Positions 28,401 through 37,098 of a stretch of 64,000 nt of DNA are shown here, piece after piece. The stretch is taken from positions 248,001-312,000 of the forward strand of contig BGKB01000051.1 of the NCBI GenBank assembly GCA_003116975.1. Direction: 5' to 3'. The first letter of the stretch is position 1. Each line of letters opens with the position of its first letter. The notes beneath the pieces were generated by a model. It ran no database searches and was not told where the DNA came from. It was given only the letters and a program-made list of their open reading frames with translations. The position numbers and the translations under genes were made by a program. The stretch is from Aurantiochytrium sp. KH105 (taxonomy: Eukaryota > Sar > Bigyra > Thraustochytrida > Thraustochytriidae).

Positions 28401-30907
28401 GGGCGAGCAAAACTGGGCGCTGATGCATCCGCAGACGGCCTTTTCTGCTTGGCAGAAAGCACCTGGACGAGGACGAGGCGCCATCTTGCAGAGAGGTTGT
28501 TAACCTCCCAGGAACACGAGTCCTTGCGCGCATAGTCTTCCTCGCAGGGACGAGGTTTGCGTTTGGGGCTCGAAGTTGACGTTGTCTGCGGTCGTGAAGG
28601 AGACTGTGGACTCGAAGGTTCAAGAAAGGAGCTTTCTTCATCGAATTCGGACTTGAGCTTGCCATAGAGTCTGCGCTCGAGCGTTTTGTGAATCTTTTCC
28701 ACATGGGCCACAGTGGGCGCGTAATCTGGACTGCTGAGTACGACCCGGGTCACGGCGAGATGTGTGGGTCTGTCTGCTGGTACAACCGAAAAGAGTCCAT
28801 CTGATGCTGTGATTGTAAAACAGGGCAAGACCGCCTTGAGCTGTTCCTTTACATTTTCGGGGACAATGGAAGCAGGCGCTTCGGCTTCTTCCTCTTCTGG
28901 CATGGTTTCATTGAGCAGCCAGTCTTCCAGGGAATCATCTGCCATTTTCAATACCGGCTCTTGAAACGAGTCCGTGTCTTCGGCAGCCTCGAGATCCTTT
29001 CGACATGCTTCGTCAAGGGTGTCGCTGACTTCCTCGAGCGTCAGACCATAACGGGATGCGCAAATGTATCCCAACGCCTTGTAGAGCCAGTCCCCGAGCG
29101 GCTCACGTTTGGCGCCGCCAAGAAGGTGCACGGGAAACTTTTGCATTTCACGCAAGGTCTCATCGCCTTCGCTCGCATTGAGGCTGGCGCCCTTCGCCTC
29201 TGTCGCACATTTTTCTTTCGTTTCCTCGGTTTTAGCGGGTTCCTCGTCCTCGAACTCGTCTTCGCTGTACGCAGATCCGTCGTCATCGTCATTGTCTTGA
29301 TCGTTGTTGTCGCCTCCCTCGCTCTTGCTTTCGCGCCAAAGATCACCGTTCTCAGCTTCGTCATCATCCAAGAGACCCTGACCCGTGGTGAGAATACTGT
29401 GGAGCTCGCGCCATTGCGCGAGCTCGCGCGGTGTTGGGAGCGGTTTCTTGTCGGCAGAGCTGGGACGTAGAACTTCGGTAATGCACGCACTTTGTTGCGC
29501 AGCCTCCCAGGCCGCAGTCACGGAAATGCGAGTCGGATAGTTTCCTCGTGCGAAAAAGTGCATGAGTGTCTCCACGACAGCAGACACGATACCGCTTCTA
29601 GGACTGCGTTGAACAGCGCAAATCTTTTTCACCAAATCGTGAACATCGTAATCAAGCTGCGCGGCCAAGTGAATTGCCCGCAAGGCCACAAAGAGGGCGC
29701 CGATCGAGCCGACTTTGGAAGCAAATACAGCCAAATGGGCAACGTGAGTTCCGAGAATGGACAGCGCTCGTGATGCCGTGGCGCTTGGTTTAGTTGAGGT
29801 TTCATTGTCGCAAATATCGGGGTTTTGTGCTTCGAGGGCGCGCTGGGCTGTCCACTTGATGAAAGCCTCGATAATCGACGCGGCGCGCTCCTCGCTTGGA
29901 GCGTTGTCAAAAAAGACAAACTCGATGCCTCTTTCTCGGGTAACCCGCGCGAGATTGGCCTCATCGTCGCTGGCAGTATTATCTCCGTACATTTGCTGGA
30001 TATTGAGGTCGCTGTAGGTCCCAAGCGGTTCCGAGAGGGGTCGTGGCGAAGTGGAAGATCTCGCTTCTACTGTGGCGGTGCATGCCGTATCTTGCGAATC
30101 GCCTTTTGCAACAGGATCTTCCTGCGTTTCTGGGTTCTCGACCTTTTCCTCCTCTTCATCGAGTTCCTTGAGATGAGCCAGACGGAGGGCGCCCCCCGAA
30201 GCAGAAAAGGGGCGTGGGTCCTGTACTCTTGCAAAGAGAATGACGCGGACATTCGCTGGAAGTGCATTGGGGAGCCACTGAAGAGCTGTCCCATCGTTGC
30301 CAAGCGTACTTTCGAGTCTGTCGACGGCATCCACGACGAGCACGATTCGTCTGGCCTTGCGCGCCGCCTGACGGATGAGTGTTTGAAGACTTGATAAAAG
30401 GACGCCCTCGTCTTCTGAGGTTTCTGTACTTTCAAGATTGAATGCGCGCGCAAGCTCAAAGTTCATGGCTTGCAAAAGCAATGGAAGACGCTGGCTTGAA
30501 GTAGAGCTGCCGACGTAAAAGGCTTTGACAAATTCCTGCGTAGCACAAGTTTGCGCTCGGGGTTTTTCCGGATCCGTGGTTGCAGTTTTGACAACGACGA
30601 CCTCTTCTGAGGCGTCCTGAGCGCTCTTTTCCTGCGTTGCAATCATTTGCTGGCGCAGATCTTGTTCAAAGTAAGCGGCGAGGGAGGACTTTCCTGCGCC
30701 GGGTGGGGCGCCAACGAGCAGAGGCGCCTTTTCGATTTCCTCATCGCCGTCGCCAACATGAATGTAGGCATCGAGGGCCTCGAGGATGTCGGGTGGGAAA
30801 GAATCGGGACCAGGAACGAGTCTGTACGCGAGCTGCTCCCCCAGCGCCTGCTGCAGGAGGTACTCGCGGTCGACCCTGGCCACGATGTTGCGTTTGCGCG
30901 ATGGCAT
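25448..30907 (-). CDS. STAND-type P-loop NTPase with long C-terminal coiled coil
   Basis: An 1819-residue protein. Near the N-terminus, Walker A GAPPGAGKSS (67-76), FYVGSSTSSQRLPLLL (~130-145), Walker B-like RRIVLVVDAVDRLE (186-199) and WLPNALPANVRVILFARV (211-228) form an NTPase core of the kind found in nephrocystin-3, TEP1 and NWD proteins. These are signal or scaffold ATPases that switch on nucleotide binding. The middle is acidic and variable, with a conserved-looking patch YYSYQRWVWIHFPWMALYHA. Residues ~1340-1790 are long, charged coiled coils. The usual TPR or WD repeats of the class were not seen. A role in cilia or a large scaffold is a guess. The ATG at 30905-30907 begins MPSRKRNIVARVDREYLLQQ, so the NTPase starts early. 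Confidence 0.75.
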   Translation of the reverse strand: MPSRKRNIVARVDREYLLQQALGEQLAYRLVPGPDSFPPDILEALDAYIHVGDGDEEIEKAPLLVGAPPGAGKSSLAAYFEQDLRQQMIATQEKSAQDASEEVVVVKTATTDPEKPRAQTCATQEFVKAFYVGSSTSSQRLPLLLQAMNFELARAFNLESTETSEDEGVLLSSLQTLIRQAARKARRIVLVVDAVDRLESTLGNDGTALQWLPNALPANVRVILFARVQDPRPFSASGGALRLAHLKELDEEEEKVENPETQEDPVAKGDSQDTACTATVEARSSTSPRPLSEPLGTYSDLNIQQMYGDNTASDDEANLARVTRERGIEFVFFDNAPSEERAASIIEAFIKWTAQRALEAQNPDICDNETSTKPSATASRALSILGTHVAHLAVFASKVGSIGALFVALRAIHLAAQLDYDVHDLVKKICAVQRSPRSGIVSAVVETLMHFFARGNYPTRISVTAAWEAAQQSACITEVLRPSSADKKPLPTPRELAQWRELHSILTTGQGLLDDDEAENGDLWRESKSEGGDNNDQDNDDDDGSAYSEDEFEDEEPAKTEETKEKCATEAKGASLNASEGDETLREMQKFPVHLLGGAKREPLGDWLYKALGYICASRYGLTLEEVSDTLDEACRKDLEAAEDTDSFQEPVLKMADDSLEDWLLNETMPEEEEAEAPASIVPENVKEQLKAVLPCFTITASDGLFSVVPADRPTHLAVTRVVLSSPDYAPTVAHVEKIHKTLERRLYGKLKSEFDEESSFLEPSSPQSPSRPQTTSTSSPKRKPRPCEEDYARKDSCSWEVNNLSARWRLVLVQVLSAKQKRPSADASAPSFARPDQRFVEEYPWLLASNGRWVGLLNAVADLYTFRALWDATPVLRSDLLQYWRDLSSSAMRAADSSLDPMAADLSDGDSSQDDTTDGDLPTDASDGKSPILGPSESLPGQSFGLVPPFGPGDDEADAPDKCWLKCDPVEHYTRAVEIEQGRARGHVDRIRALATAIMEICEFLYAFGHLEVSAPDYLHPPLRESRVALLDVELPHGGPSTSDESAKDKHIREHGWKLDVESTGAKLALARSMREEMMNEQHLAQRTQAISKVSDVDEKQKLLSMQRKQSQFFRFRIEQQERFQAKHAKQRASEGDRFRGNTYGENYYSYQRWVWIHFPWMALYHAYAALAHAGGPGDIDPPPMPADVFWLRKKKDPKSDRPPPPKRLTKSKITLPACLTQSTPSLPSLGSPTVGVGMGMGTTLTVKTGDPSLLLQGFGPSHHVAQRLPPNEVPYSSPSVRTLRHGTRFPTFEMMQRERPSTDKMAFFNGGFVDPEAIKAAQEGRVLRAAKSKPDQRDAGSVLSQMRASLPAHLRSYPTTEQEARVAEMNGMLADFRKTLDDLHFEANRKEDDLEVLMQQVYERIELDRYTETCIREGEQTISQLTNDVTATTHAIAREETVLVALKRIAKTCEKYPAHDEKHVLQMEGLLESMREDRISLTKDLDEVHLFLRRAREQEQPAIEAALDLRREKHNEVLNKLFQWRENERRSRRIKAEREAHRRAIIASTQAEPITYEMTQRRWKEAHRQKLVEEVLEGDLDEVQHSKALAMKRHKAFRKLRKLAGSSDVHEICLKFNGSCQKTEDLLARRRQAFRQIKDLKTRLEDLQKDKQRVCKRKASKSVTIGLKIEECSKQCEAAEERLRVTRENQLTSEALVEQVKVSLGQYRRGAIGPAADEDGEADAHAAVEALLAACAKAVGIPNFRTEVTKEAVQSKVREQRKLSKAEMDKRTKFLFGAANKKPVSLPPRISVDVHRAMRKSVLGPPTSNNYSDADRR

Positions 30908-31518
30908 GCTTCTTGTTTACTTTGAGACGGCCAGCCCCGAGCGTTTTCGGCCGCAGGTGCGCGAACGTGGACGTGCACGTCAGCACGCCCTGCGACGTCG
31001 ACCTTTACTGCGCCCGCCGGCGCCTGCCGCAGTCTTTTATACTCCCTCCCTGACTGCCTCGTCGTGAAAAAAAACCTGAGTCGTCGTGGTCAGGGGTCGC
31101 GGGCGGTGACTCCGGGAAAAGCAAGGTTCAACGGATAGGATGAAAAGTCATTCAACATACTATACATACATACAACCATGCATGCACTGGGCTCGCAATG
31201 GGGGCCATAGGGTAGGTAGAGATGATGCGTGACGAAGAGGAAGGGGGTAAGGTAAGAAATCGAGAGGATAAAATAGTCCCGCAAGCGGAGACCTGATCGG
31301 GAGCTGTGATTTCGGTGTCGTTTATGACGAGTGCAATTGCAAAGGGCTGCGGTCTTGCCTCGCATGTGTATACATACATTTGTGCAATGCAAGACAAAGC
31401 AAAGACCAAGTTCAAAGGCCGAGCGACACAAGAAAAAGATCAAGCGCCGAGCGAGGTTGATGCACGTACGAAATAATGTAGCGACGTGTGTAGAGTCGCG
31501 TTCTTATGTTTAAAGTGA
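30908..31518. other. Intergenic region, no gene seen
   Basis: Contains the 5' flank of the NTPase gene and the 3' flank of the carrier gene, both on the minus strand. The right half is AT-richer, with short TATACATACATACA-like runs near 31156-31175. No recognisable coding or RNA feature. Confidence 0.5.
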
Positions 31519-32556
31519 TTACACGCCGCCGTAGTTGATGCCCATGACGTTGCTGAAAAAGGGCACGAGGACAGCCATGAGCGCACCAGAGCCACCGAGG
31601 TGCATGGCCTTGAAGCCAAGACCGGAATAGAGACCGCGGATGCCACTAGAAGCAACAATCTCCTTGGCGACGGTAATGTGCTCGGCGACGCCAGCAGGTG
31701 AGATGCCATAGGCGGGGCGGGTAGGATCTGCGAAGACGCGCTTCTGCACAACACTGCGCACGACATCACCGGGGGCGTTGGGGAAGGTGGCAAAGAAACC
31801 GGCGAGGAAGCCGGCGACGAGGGTGGCAACGGCATTGGGCACGCCAACGTTGACCATTGGGGGCTCGACAGTGTTCTTCCACCACTGAAGGGTGGCAAAG
31901 AAGGTGCCGGTCCAGAAGCACTGACGCCACTGCATGCCAGCCCAGCCAACGTAGAGGCCACCGACGCCGCGAGTCTTGTACATTTCCTGGATGAAGACGC
32001 GCGAGTTGTTCTTGAACTTGTTCTCGTGGTCGAGCTGCATGCCGATCTTGGCCACCTCGAGGGGGCTGATCATGATGATCTCGGGGACGGTGGCCAGAGC
32101 ACCGGCGATGGCCTTTTGGCCGACGGAGCAGTCCTTGGCCGGCTTGCCGTGGAGGTTGTTGCAGATGACGGGGAAGAAGAAGAACTTGGAGACGCGCATG
32201 ACGGTGGACTTTGCGATCTCGGGGAGCACGCCCTTGGAGACGAAGCCCTTGACGCCGTGCTTCTGGTAGTGCGCGGTGACCGAGAAGCCCTCCTTGGTGC
32301 CGGCGGATGCCATGGTGAGGGCGCGCATCACGTCAACGGGGTACATGATGACGGCCGTGGACACGGCGGCGGCCGTGAGCGGCGCGAGCGTCGACGCCGC
32401 GCTCTGCGCGGAGTACGCGCGTACGCCCGCGAGCTTCTCGCCGCACTGTGCCTGCATCTGCGCCTGCACCTGCGCCTGCTGCAGCTGCTGCTGCGGCTGC
32501 CTCTGGCCCTTGCCGGCCTCGAGGCGCGCCTCCATCATATCCTTCAAGTTTAGCAT
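31519..32556 (-). CDS. Mitochondrial carrier family protein
   Basis: A solute transporter of the inner mitochondrial membrane, 345 residues from the ATG at 32554-32556. The three-fold repeat is shown by its signatures: YPVDVMR (72-78), SPLEVAK (164-170) and the weaker APGDVVR (261-267), each at the end of an odd-numbered helix. Residues ~15-40 are Gln-rich (PQQQLQQAQVQAQMQAQ) and may be a presequence or spacer. The third signature has lost the hydrophobic residue after Pro. The substrate cannot be assigned; the second and third repeats loosely resemble di- and tricarboxylate carriers. An upstream open frame to 32709 only translates CTGC and ACGT repeats and is not used. The divergent neighbour is RRP42. 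Confidence 0.88.
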   Translation of the reverse strand: MLNLKDMMEARLEAGKGQRQPQQQLQQAQVQAQMQAQCGEKLAGVRAYSAQSAASTLAPLTAAAVSTAVIMYPVDVMRALTMASAGTKEGFSVTAHYQKHGVKGFVSKGVLPEIAKSTVMRVSKFFFFPVICNNLHGKPAKDCSVGQKAIAGALATVPEIIMISPLEVAKIGMQLDHENKFKNNSRVFIQEMYKTRGVGGLYVGWAGMQWRQCFWTGTFFATLQWWKNTVEPPMVNVGVPNAVATLVAGFLAGFFATFPNAPGDVVRSVVQKRVFADPTRPAYGISPAGVAEHITVAKEIVASSGIRGLYSGLGFKAMHLGGSGALMAVLVPFFSNVMGINYGGV

Positions 32557-33864
32557 CTCCCCTCGGCCTCCGGATCCGAGCGCTCTCCTCTCTGCCCGCG
32601 CGCTCGCGTCCTGCCCGCTTGCCCGCCCGCCCGCCTGCCTGCCTGCCTGCCTGCCTGCGTACGTGCGTACGTGCGTGCGTGCGTGCCGCAGTTGCGAGTT
32701 TGGTTGCAATCTGCGGCAGCTGCTTCTTTCTATCCAGGGCCGCTGCGTCTCTGGTATCTCTCTCTCTGCTGCTCTTCTCTTATCTGCCTGCGCCTGTCTT
32801 TCTGCCTGTCAGGCAGTCAGTCATTCAGTCCCGCGCTTCCTGCACGGCTGCACATGCCGAGCTCCTGCCGACCTTGGCGCTCTTGCGCGATGCGATGCGA
32901 CGCCACGCGACGCGACGCGAGGCTGTTCGGGCGGGGCCTCGTCTTCGGGGCGAAGCGAAGCAAGGCGATGCGGAGCACGCGCCGATCGGACTCAAGGCGG
33001 ATGGCGAAGGGCTGTGGAATACCAAAAAAATGATAAAAATTGGAGATGGTTGTGGAGGAGGAGGCGCAGCAGGACCTGCTGCTGCTCGGCGGGCCGGCGG
33101 CGGGAGGCACGTGCGGGACGAAGGCAGGCTTGGCGGGGACGAGCGGCGAGAGCGCCGGCGCAGGGTCGCGCGGCGGGGAGGAGAGAGGTCGCAGCGCAGG
33201 CAGAGCCGCGCGGAGAAGCGATGAAATGCGTGTCGAGACGAGCAGGAAGAGACAAGGCGCGGTGTGCACGGGCAAGGCGCCAGGGCGAGGAGTGTAATGC
33301 GAGGCGGGAAACACGGAATGCCCGCGGCGGTGCCTCCAGGAGGGCAAGGTGGGCGTGGTGAGGAGGCGAGAGAGCGAGAGTCGGCACGAGCACGGGCGCT
33401 GCGGCAGTGGCGCAAGCTGGCAGATGGACATGCCAGCGGCAGCACGGTAGAGCGATCATCTTGATTAGAAAGGTTCCCATGGCTAGTTGTTGTAGCCTGT
33501 ACTTGGGTCATGAACATAACGACGATGATGATGATGATTGATGTAAGACACCATGCATGGATGTTGTTACGATGTTTCTTCATCCGTGCCGCCGGCTGCA
33601 GCGATTGCGACGGAGCGGCATGACGATGATGACGAACATCTCTCTATCTAACTCTGCGCCAGTCCCTCATGACGCTTTGGCCTTGGCCCAGGTTTCCGTC
33701 GACTGTACGTACGGCCTAGGAGTGTCCTAGGCGCGAGAAAGCAGTGGAGGAGGCCGCGCAGAAGGCGCGCGAGGACGGCGAGCAAAACGCAGAGCAGAGC
33801 AGGGCAGAGCGGCACGAAGGCGGGCAGACAGAGCGCAGAGTAGCAGAGGAAAGGCGCGCGCAAG
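32557..33864. other. Divergent intergenic region between carrier and RRP42
   Basis: About 1.3 kb. It starts with a (CTGC)n/(GTAC/GTGC)n compound repeat, has a CGACGCGACGC-type run near 32888-32925, and a (GAT)n run near 33519-33541. Frames on both strands are low-complexity. No gene is supported. Confidence 0.5.
32625..32690. repeat. Compound (CCTG)n-(GTGC)n microsatellite
   Basis: CCTG units followed by TACGTGCG and GTGC units, 70-135 bases upstream of the carrier start codon. Confidence 0.9.
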
Positions 33865-34713
33865 ATGCCGCAGATCGGCGAGGGCGAGCGCATCTTTCTG
33901 GAGGCGGGCGCGAGACAGAGCGCGCGCGCAGATGGCCGAGGCGCGCTGGACCTGCGACACTTGGTGCTGCGCAAGGGCGTGGTGGACTTCGCCAACGGAT
34001 CCGCGTTGCTGGAGAGAGCGTTCACGAGCGCGCAGGTGCTCGCATGCGTGAAGCTCGAGGTTGTCGATCTCGAAGACTCGCGCAACGCCGGAAACGAGGA
34101 TGTTCACTTTGACGTCTCCGTGGACTGCACGGCCATCGAAGCTCGCGAAGAAGACGCATCTTTGAGAAAGTTGCGCGACTACGCCCGCTACCTTGGCGAG
34201 ATGCTGGAGGAGCAGCTTCAGGAAATGGTCTCCGGGCAAGGCCATCTTCTCGAGGTGATCCCAGGCAAATTTTCATGGATGGTCAACCTGGACGTGGTCG
34301 TCCTCGGCACGGACGGAAACCTGCCTGACCTTATTTCGTTGGCAGCCTATGCTGCTCTTTGTGATGCTCGCATGCCCTCAATTGAGATCATGGACAGTGA
34401 GGGCGGCACCAAAGATTTTCAGGTCGACTCGGATCCCCAAGGCGCGAAGCCCTTGCCGCGTCAACTTCTCGACAGTGTGCCCATTCGCGTCTCACTCTTT
34501 CGCATTGCAGAGACCATGCTCGTGGACGTCTCCGAGGATGAGGACTTGTGCTCCTCGCTGGCCATGAGTGTTTTGGTGAACCGACGCGGATCCCTTTGTG
34601 GATCGCACATTGACCGTGCAGGTTGTATTCCTCTTGTCGAGGTCGGGGCGCACTTGGCAACGGCATGTCAGATCGGCGCTGAGCTTTTCAAGCTCCTTGA
34701 CGCCAATCTTTGA
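33865..34713 (+). CDS. RRP42: Exosome complex component RRP42 (EXOSC7), RNase PH-like
   Basis: A subunit of the hexameric RNase PH-like ring of the RNA exosome, which degrades and trims RNA 3' ends in nucleus and cytosol. The 282 residues match the family length (~290). Visible landmarks: RADGRGALDLRHLVL (family RVDGR), a GSALLERAFTSAQVLACVKLE strand pair, PGKFSWMVNLDVVVLGTDGNLPDLISLAAYAAL, and DSVPIRVSLFRIAETMLVDVSEDED. The C-terminal block (EGGTKDFQVDSDPQ) fits RRP42 better than RRP43 or RRP45. Eukaryotic ring subunits of this class are structural, not catalytic. ATG at 33865 is the natural start (MPQIGEGERIFLEAG, a helix typical of the N-terminus). Confidence 0.92.
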   Translation: MPQIGEGERIFLEAGARQSARADGRGALDLRHLVLRKGVVDFANGSALLERAFTSAQVLACVKLEVVDLEDSRNAGNEDVHFDVSVDCTAIEAREEDASLRKLRDYARYLGEMLEEQLQEMVSGQGHLLEVIPGKFSWMVNLDVVVLGTDGNLPDLISLAAYAALCDARMPSIEIMDSEGGTKDFQVDSDPQGAKPLPRQLLDSVPIRVSLFRIAETMLVDVSEDEDLCSSLAMSVLVNRRGSLCGSHIDRAGCIPLVEVGAHLATACQIGAELFKLLDANL

Positions 34714-35319
34714 TGCTCTTTTTTCTCTCTTTGACAACTCGGAGAGAAACAAAGAAAAAAAAGAATTGCAATTGTGCTATAGAGAAGAGAAGAGAAGAGA
34801 AGACCGCTTACTTTGACAGCTAGCTAGTCTAGTAATGGTGCGATGAACAAAAGTTGTGTTACCTTTTTGCCGCGTCTTAACCGTGAATGAGGCCTATCTT
34901 CGTTTTCTAAAATGATCATCAAGGAGAGAAAGAGGATAGGGGTTTCGGCACATCAGTTTGTCCGACACACCACAAAAGAAGAAAGGCGAACAACAAATAT
35001 GGATCAAAGTTGGTCATGGAACAGAGCCAAGAAGAAGACCTCACTGCATCATCAACATGCTGCTGCTCTTCTGCACAAGAGAATTTGTTCACAACACGCT
35101 ATCTTCGTAGTGAAAAAAGATTAGAAACAAAGTAGGAACCTCACAGAAAACACAAAACGATCATGGACATCTGAATACAACAGTGCTTCGAAGAATGGAT
35201 CTCCAATTTCAGCAAGCAGAGCAGAGCAAAACAGAGCAAAGCAGCGCAGCACCAAGCAAGCCTGCAGCAGATCAAATACGATCAGAGCACACACAAGTTA
35301 ATCAGCAAAGCGGACGTAT
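34714..35319. other. Convergent 3' flanks, no gene seen
   Basis: AT-richer than the neighbouring genes, with an (AGAAG)n purine tract at 34782-34803. Only short chance frames are present. Confidence 0.55.
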
Positions 35320-37098
35320 CTACCTGCCACGGCGGTTGCCGCGGCTCTTGTCCTTGCCCTGCTTGTCACCGTCTTGGTCATCAAAGTCGCCGTCCTCACT
35401 TTCCTCATCAGAGGACGAGTCGCCAAAGGTAGAAAGGTCTGGATGTGCCCCAACATTGCGACTAGATCCAAAGTTGAGCATACCCTCAACGGCCGCGAAA
35501 CTCGAGCTCTTGTCCGTTCGACGCGGTCCGCCAGAGCCCGCGTCGGAATTGTCGTCGTCTTCGGCATCGTCCTCGGAGCGACCAAAGGCTCGCGACCAAT
35601 TGGCAAAGAATCCACGGCGCGCACTTGCCGGTAATGTGGTCGGCCCGTGCGGCAACGAAGTACGACGTCGTGCATCACCCGACACGTGCCCGACCTCGCC
35701 GCCATTGAAAGAGTCCATCGCGCTGGGGCGATGCAAAAAGTTACCAACACGCTCGAGGTTGCTTTCCACCTCGCTGAGCAGAAACTCGAGAGGAATCCAG
35801 CGACCCGTAACGGCGCCATAAGGCGACAGGTTGTTGAACTCCTGGTACCTGCGAAAGGACTCGCGGCGCGTCTCGTCCTGAATAGTCTGTGAACCCACCG
35901 TGGCAAAGCTGCTCGTGTGCGGCAGGTTGTGCGACGAGGCTCCATGGGCAGCGCCGCCCTCGACGTCGTCTGCAGGACTCGTCGTCCCGTCGCTCAGGCC
36001 CTGGCTCTCCGCCTCGAGCATAAGCAGCTCTTCGGGCGTCCGGCTCTTGTGCTTGGCAAGACCGAGAACGCCCACGAGGAGAACGCCGAGACCAATGGGG
36101 AAAAACACCTTTTGCAAAAGGTTGAAGTCGCGGAACTCGCCAAAGTACGAGGCGCCCGCAATGATAGTGAAGCTGACAAAGACGCTTTGGAACACTGGCA
36201 CGATGACGACGGCGTCAAAATCGTTGAGCGCCGCGGCGAGCCAGTGAATTTGCCCAAAGATGGCCACGAACATGGACAGAATGATGAGATAGGTGGCCGC
36301 GGAGGTGAACTCGTTGTTGCCGCGCGCCGTCGACTTGAGAATCTCAATCGTGCTCTTGGCGAAAAGCACCGACTGCGCGCCGATCAAGCCCGACAATAGG
36401 GCGCACAAGAGCGGCAGCACGGCCGCGATGCGCTTGTAGAATCGCGACTCGGTCTTTTCCATCGCGCGGAGAGCGTTCCGCTTGCGTCGCATGAGCACGA
36501 CAGCGACGAACACGAGCACAATGAAGCCGCCCACCAAGATAGCGTACGGAATAAAGGTGGGGCGCTTGTACAGGCACTTGAGAGCCTCGAGCGTGTAGCA
36601 TTGGTCGCTCTTGTCGGCAAAGACCGCAATGAGGACGATGCCCCCGATGATGGCTACGGTGGACACGAGGTCCAGCCTCGTGATGGTCTCGCCGAGCCAG
36701 TAGTTGGCGAAGAACAGGTTCGCCACCATGGTGAAGCCGCCCACAGGCGTGATGAGACTTTGCGCGGCAAAGCCGAGAGCTGCAAAGTCCAGGACAGCAC
36801 CAAGCACCACGCCCACGAGGCCGAGGAGCCAGAGCGGCTGCCGCACGTACGGTCTCGCCCGGCCATGAACGACCTCTTGAATCATGGAGTACTTTTGTGT
36901 GTTGACGCCAAAGTTGCTAAGAACAGAGGCGAGAATGCTGATGATGACGCCCACGTACCACAGGTCCGCGCCTCCCTCGTCCTCGCTGGCGCCGCACTGC
37001 TCGGGCGGCGGCAGGCAGAACTCGTCGAGGGCGTACTCCTCGGCGCCCTCGTCGGCCAGCGCCCGCGCGAGCACCCGGAGGAGCATGTCGGCGCTCAT
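35320..37098 (-). CDS. NIPA-type (magnesium) transporter, DMT superfamily
   Basis: A multipass membrane protein of the NIPA family, related to drug/metabolite transporters; animal members move Mg2+. From the ATG at 37096-37098 it has 592 residues. After ~40 hydrophilic residues comes the family block IISILASVLSNFGVNTQKYS, then LWLLGLVGVVLGAVLDFAALGFAAQSLITPVGGFTMVANLFFANYWLGE, with helices continuing to about residue 365. This includes GAQSVLFAKSTIEIL and FVSFTIIAGASYFGEF. The last ~220 residues are a cytosolic, Ser/Asp/Glu-rich tail ending in a basic Lys/Arg cluster, longer than usual for the family. The frame continues upstream only through a GTG at 37116. Ion specificity is inferred. Confidence 0.9.
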   Translation of the reverse strand: MSADMLLRVLARALADEGAEEYALDEFCLPPPEQCGASEDEGGADLWYVGVIISILASVLSNFGVNTQKYSMIQEVVHGRARPYVRQPLWLLGLVGVVLGAVLDFAALGFAAQSLITPVGGFTMVANLFFANYWLGETITRLDLVSTVAIIGGIVLIAVFADKSDQCYTLEALKCLYKRPTFIPYAILVGGFIVLVFVAVVLMRRKRNALRAMEKTESRFYKRIAAVLPLLCALLSGLIGAQSVLFAKSTIEILKSTARGNNEFTSAATYLIILSMFVAIFGQIHWLAAALNDFDAVVIVPVFQSVFVSFTIIAGASYFGEFRDFNLLQKVFFPIGLGVLLVGVLGLAKHKSRTPEELLMLEAESQGLSDGTTSPADDVEGGAAHGASSHNLPHTSSFATVGSQTIQDETRRESFRRYQEFNNLSPYGAVTGRWIPLEFLLSEVESNLERVGNFLHRPSAMDSFNGGEVGHVSGDARRRTSLPHGPTTLPASARRGFFANWSRAFGRSEDDAEDDDNSDAGSGGPRRTDKSSSFAAVEGMLNFGSSRNVGAHPDLSTFGDSSSDEESEDGDFDDQDGDKQGKDKSRGNRRGR

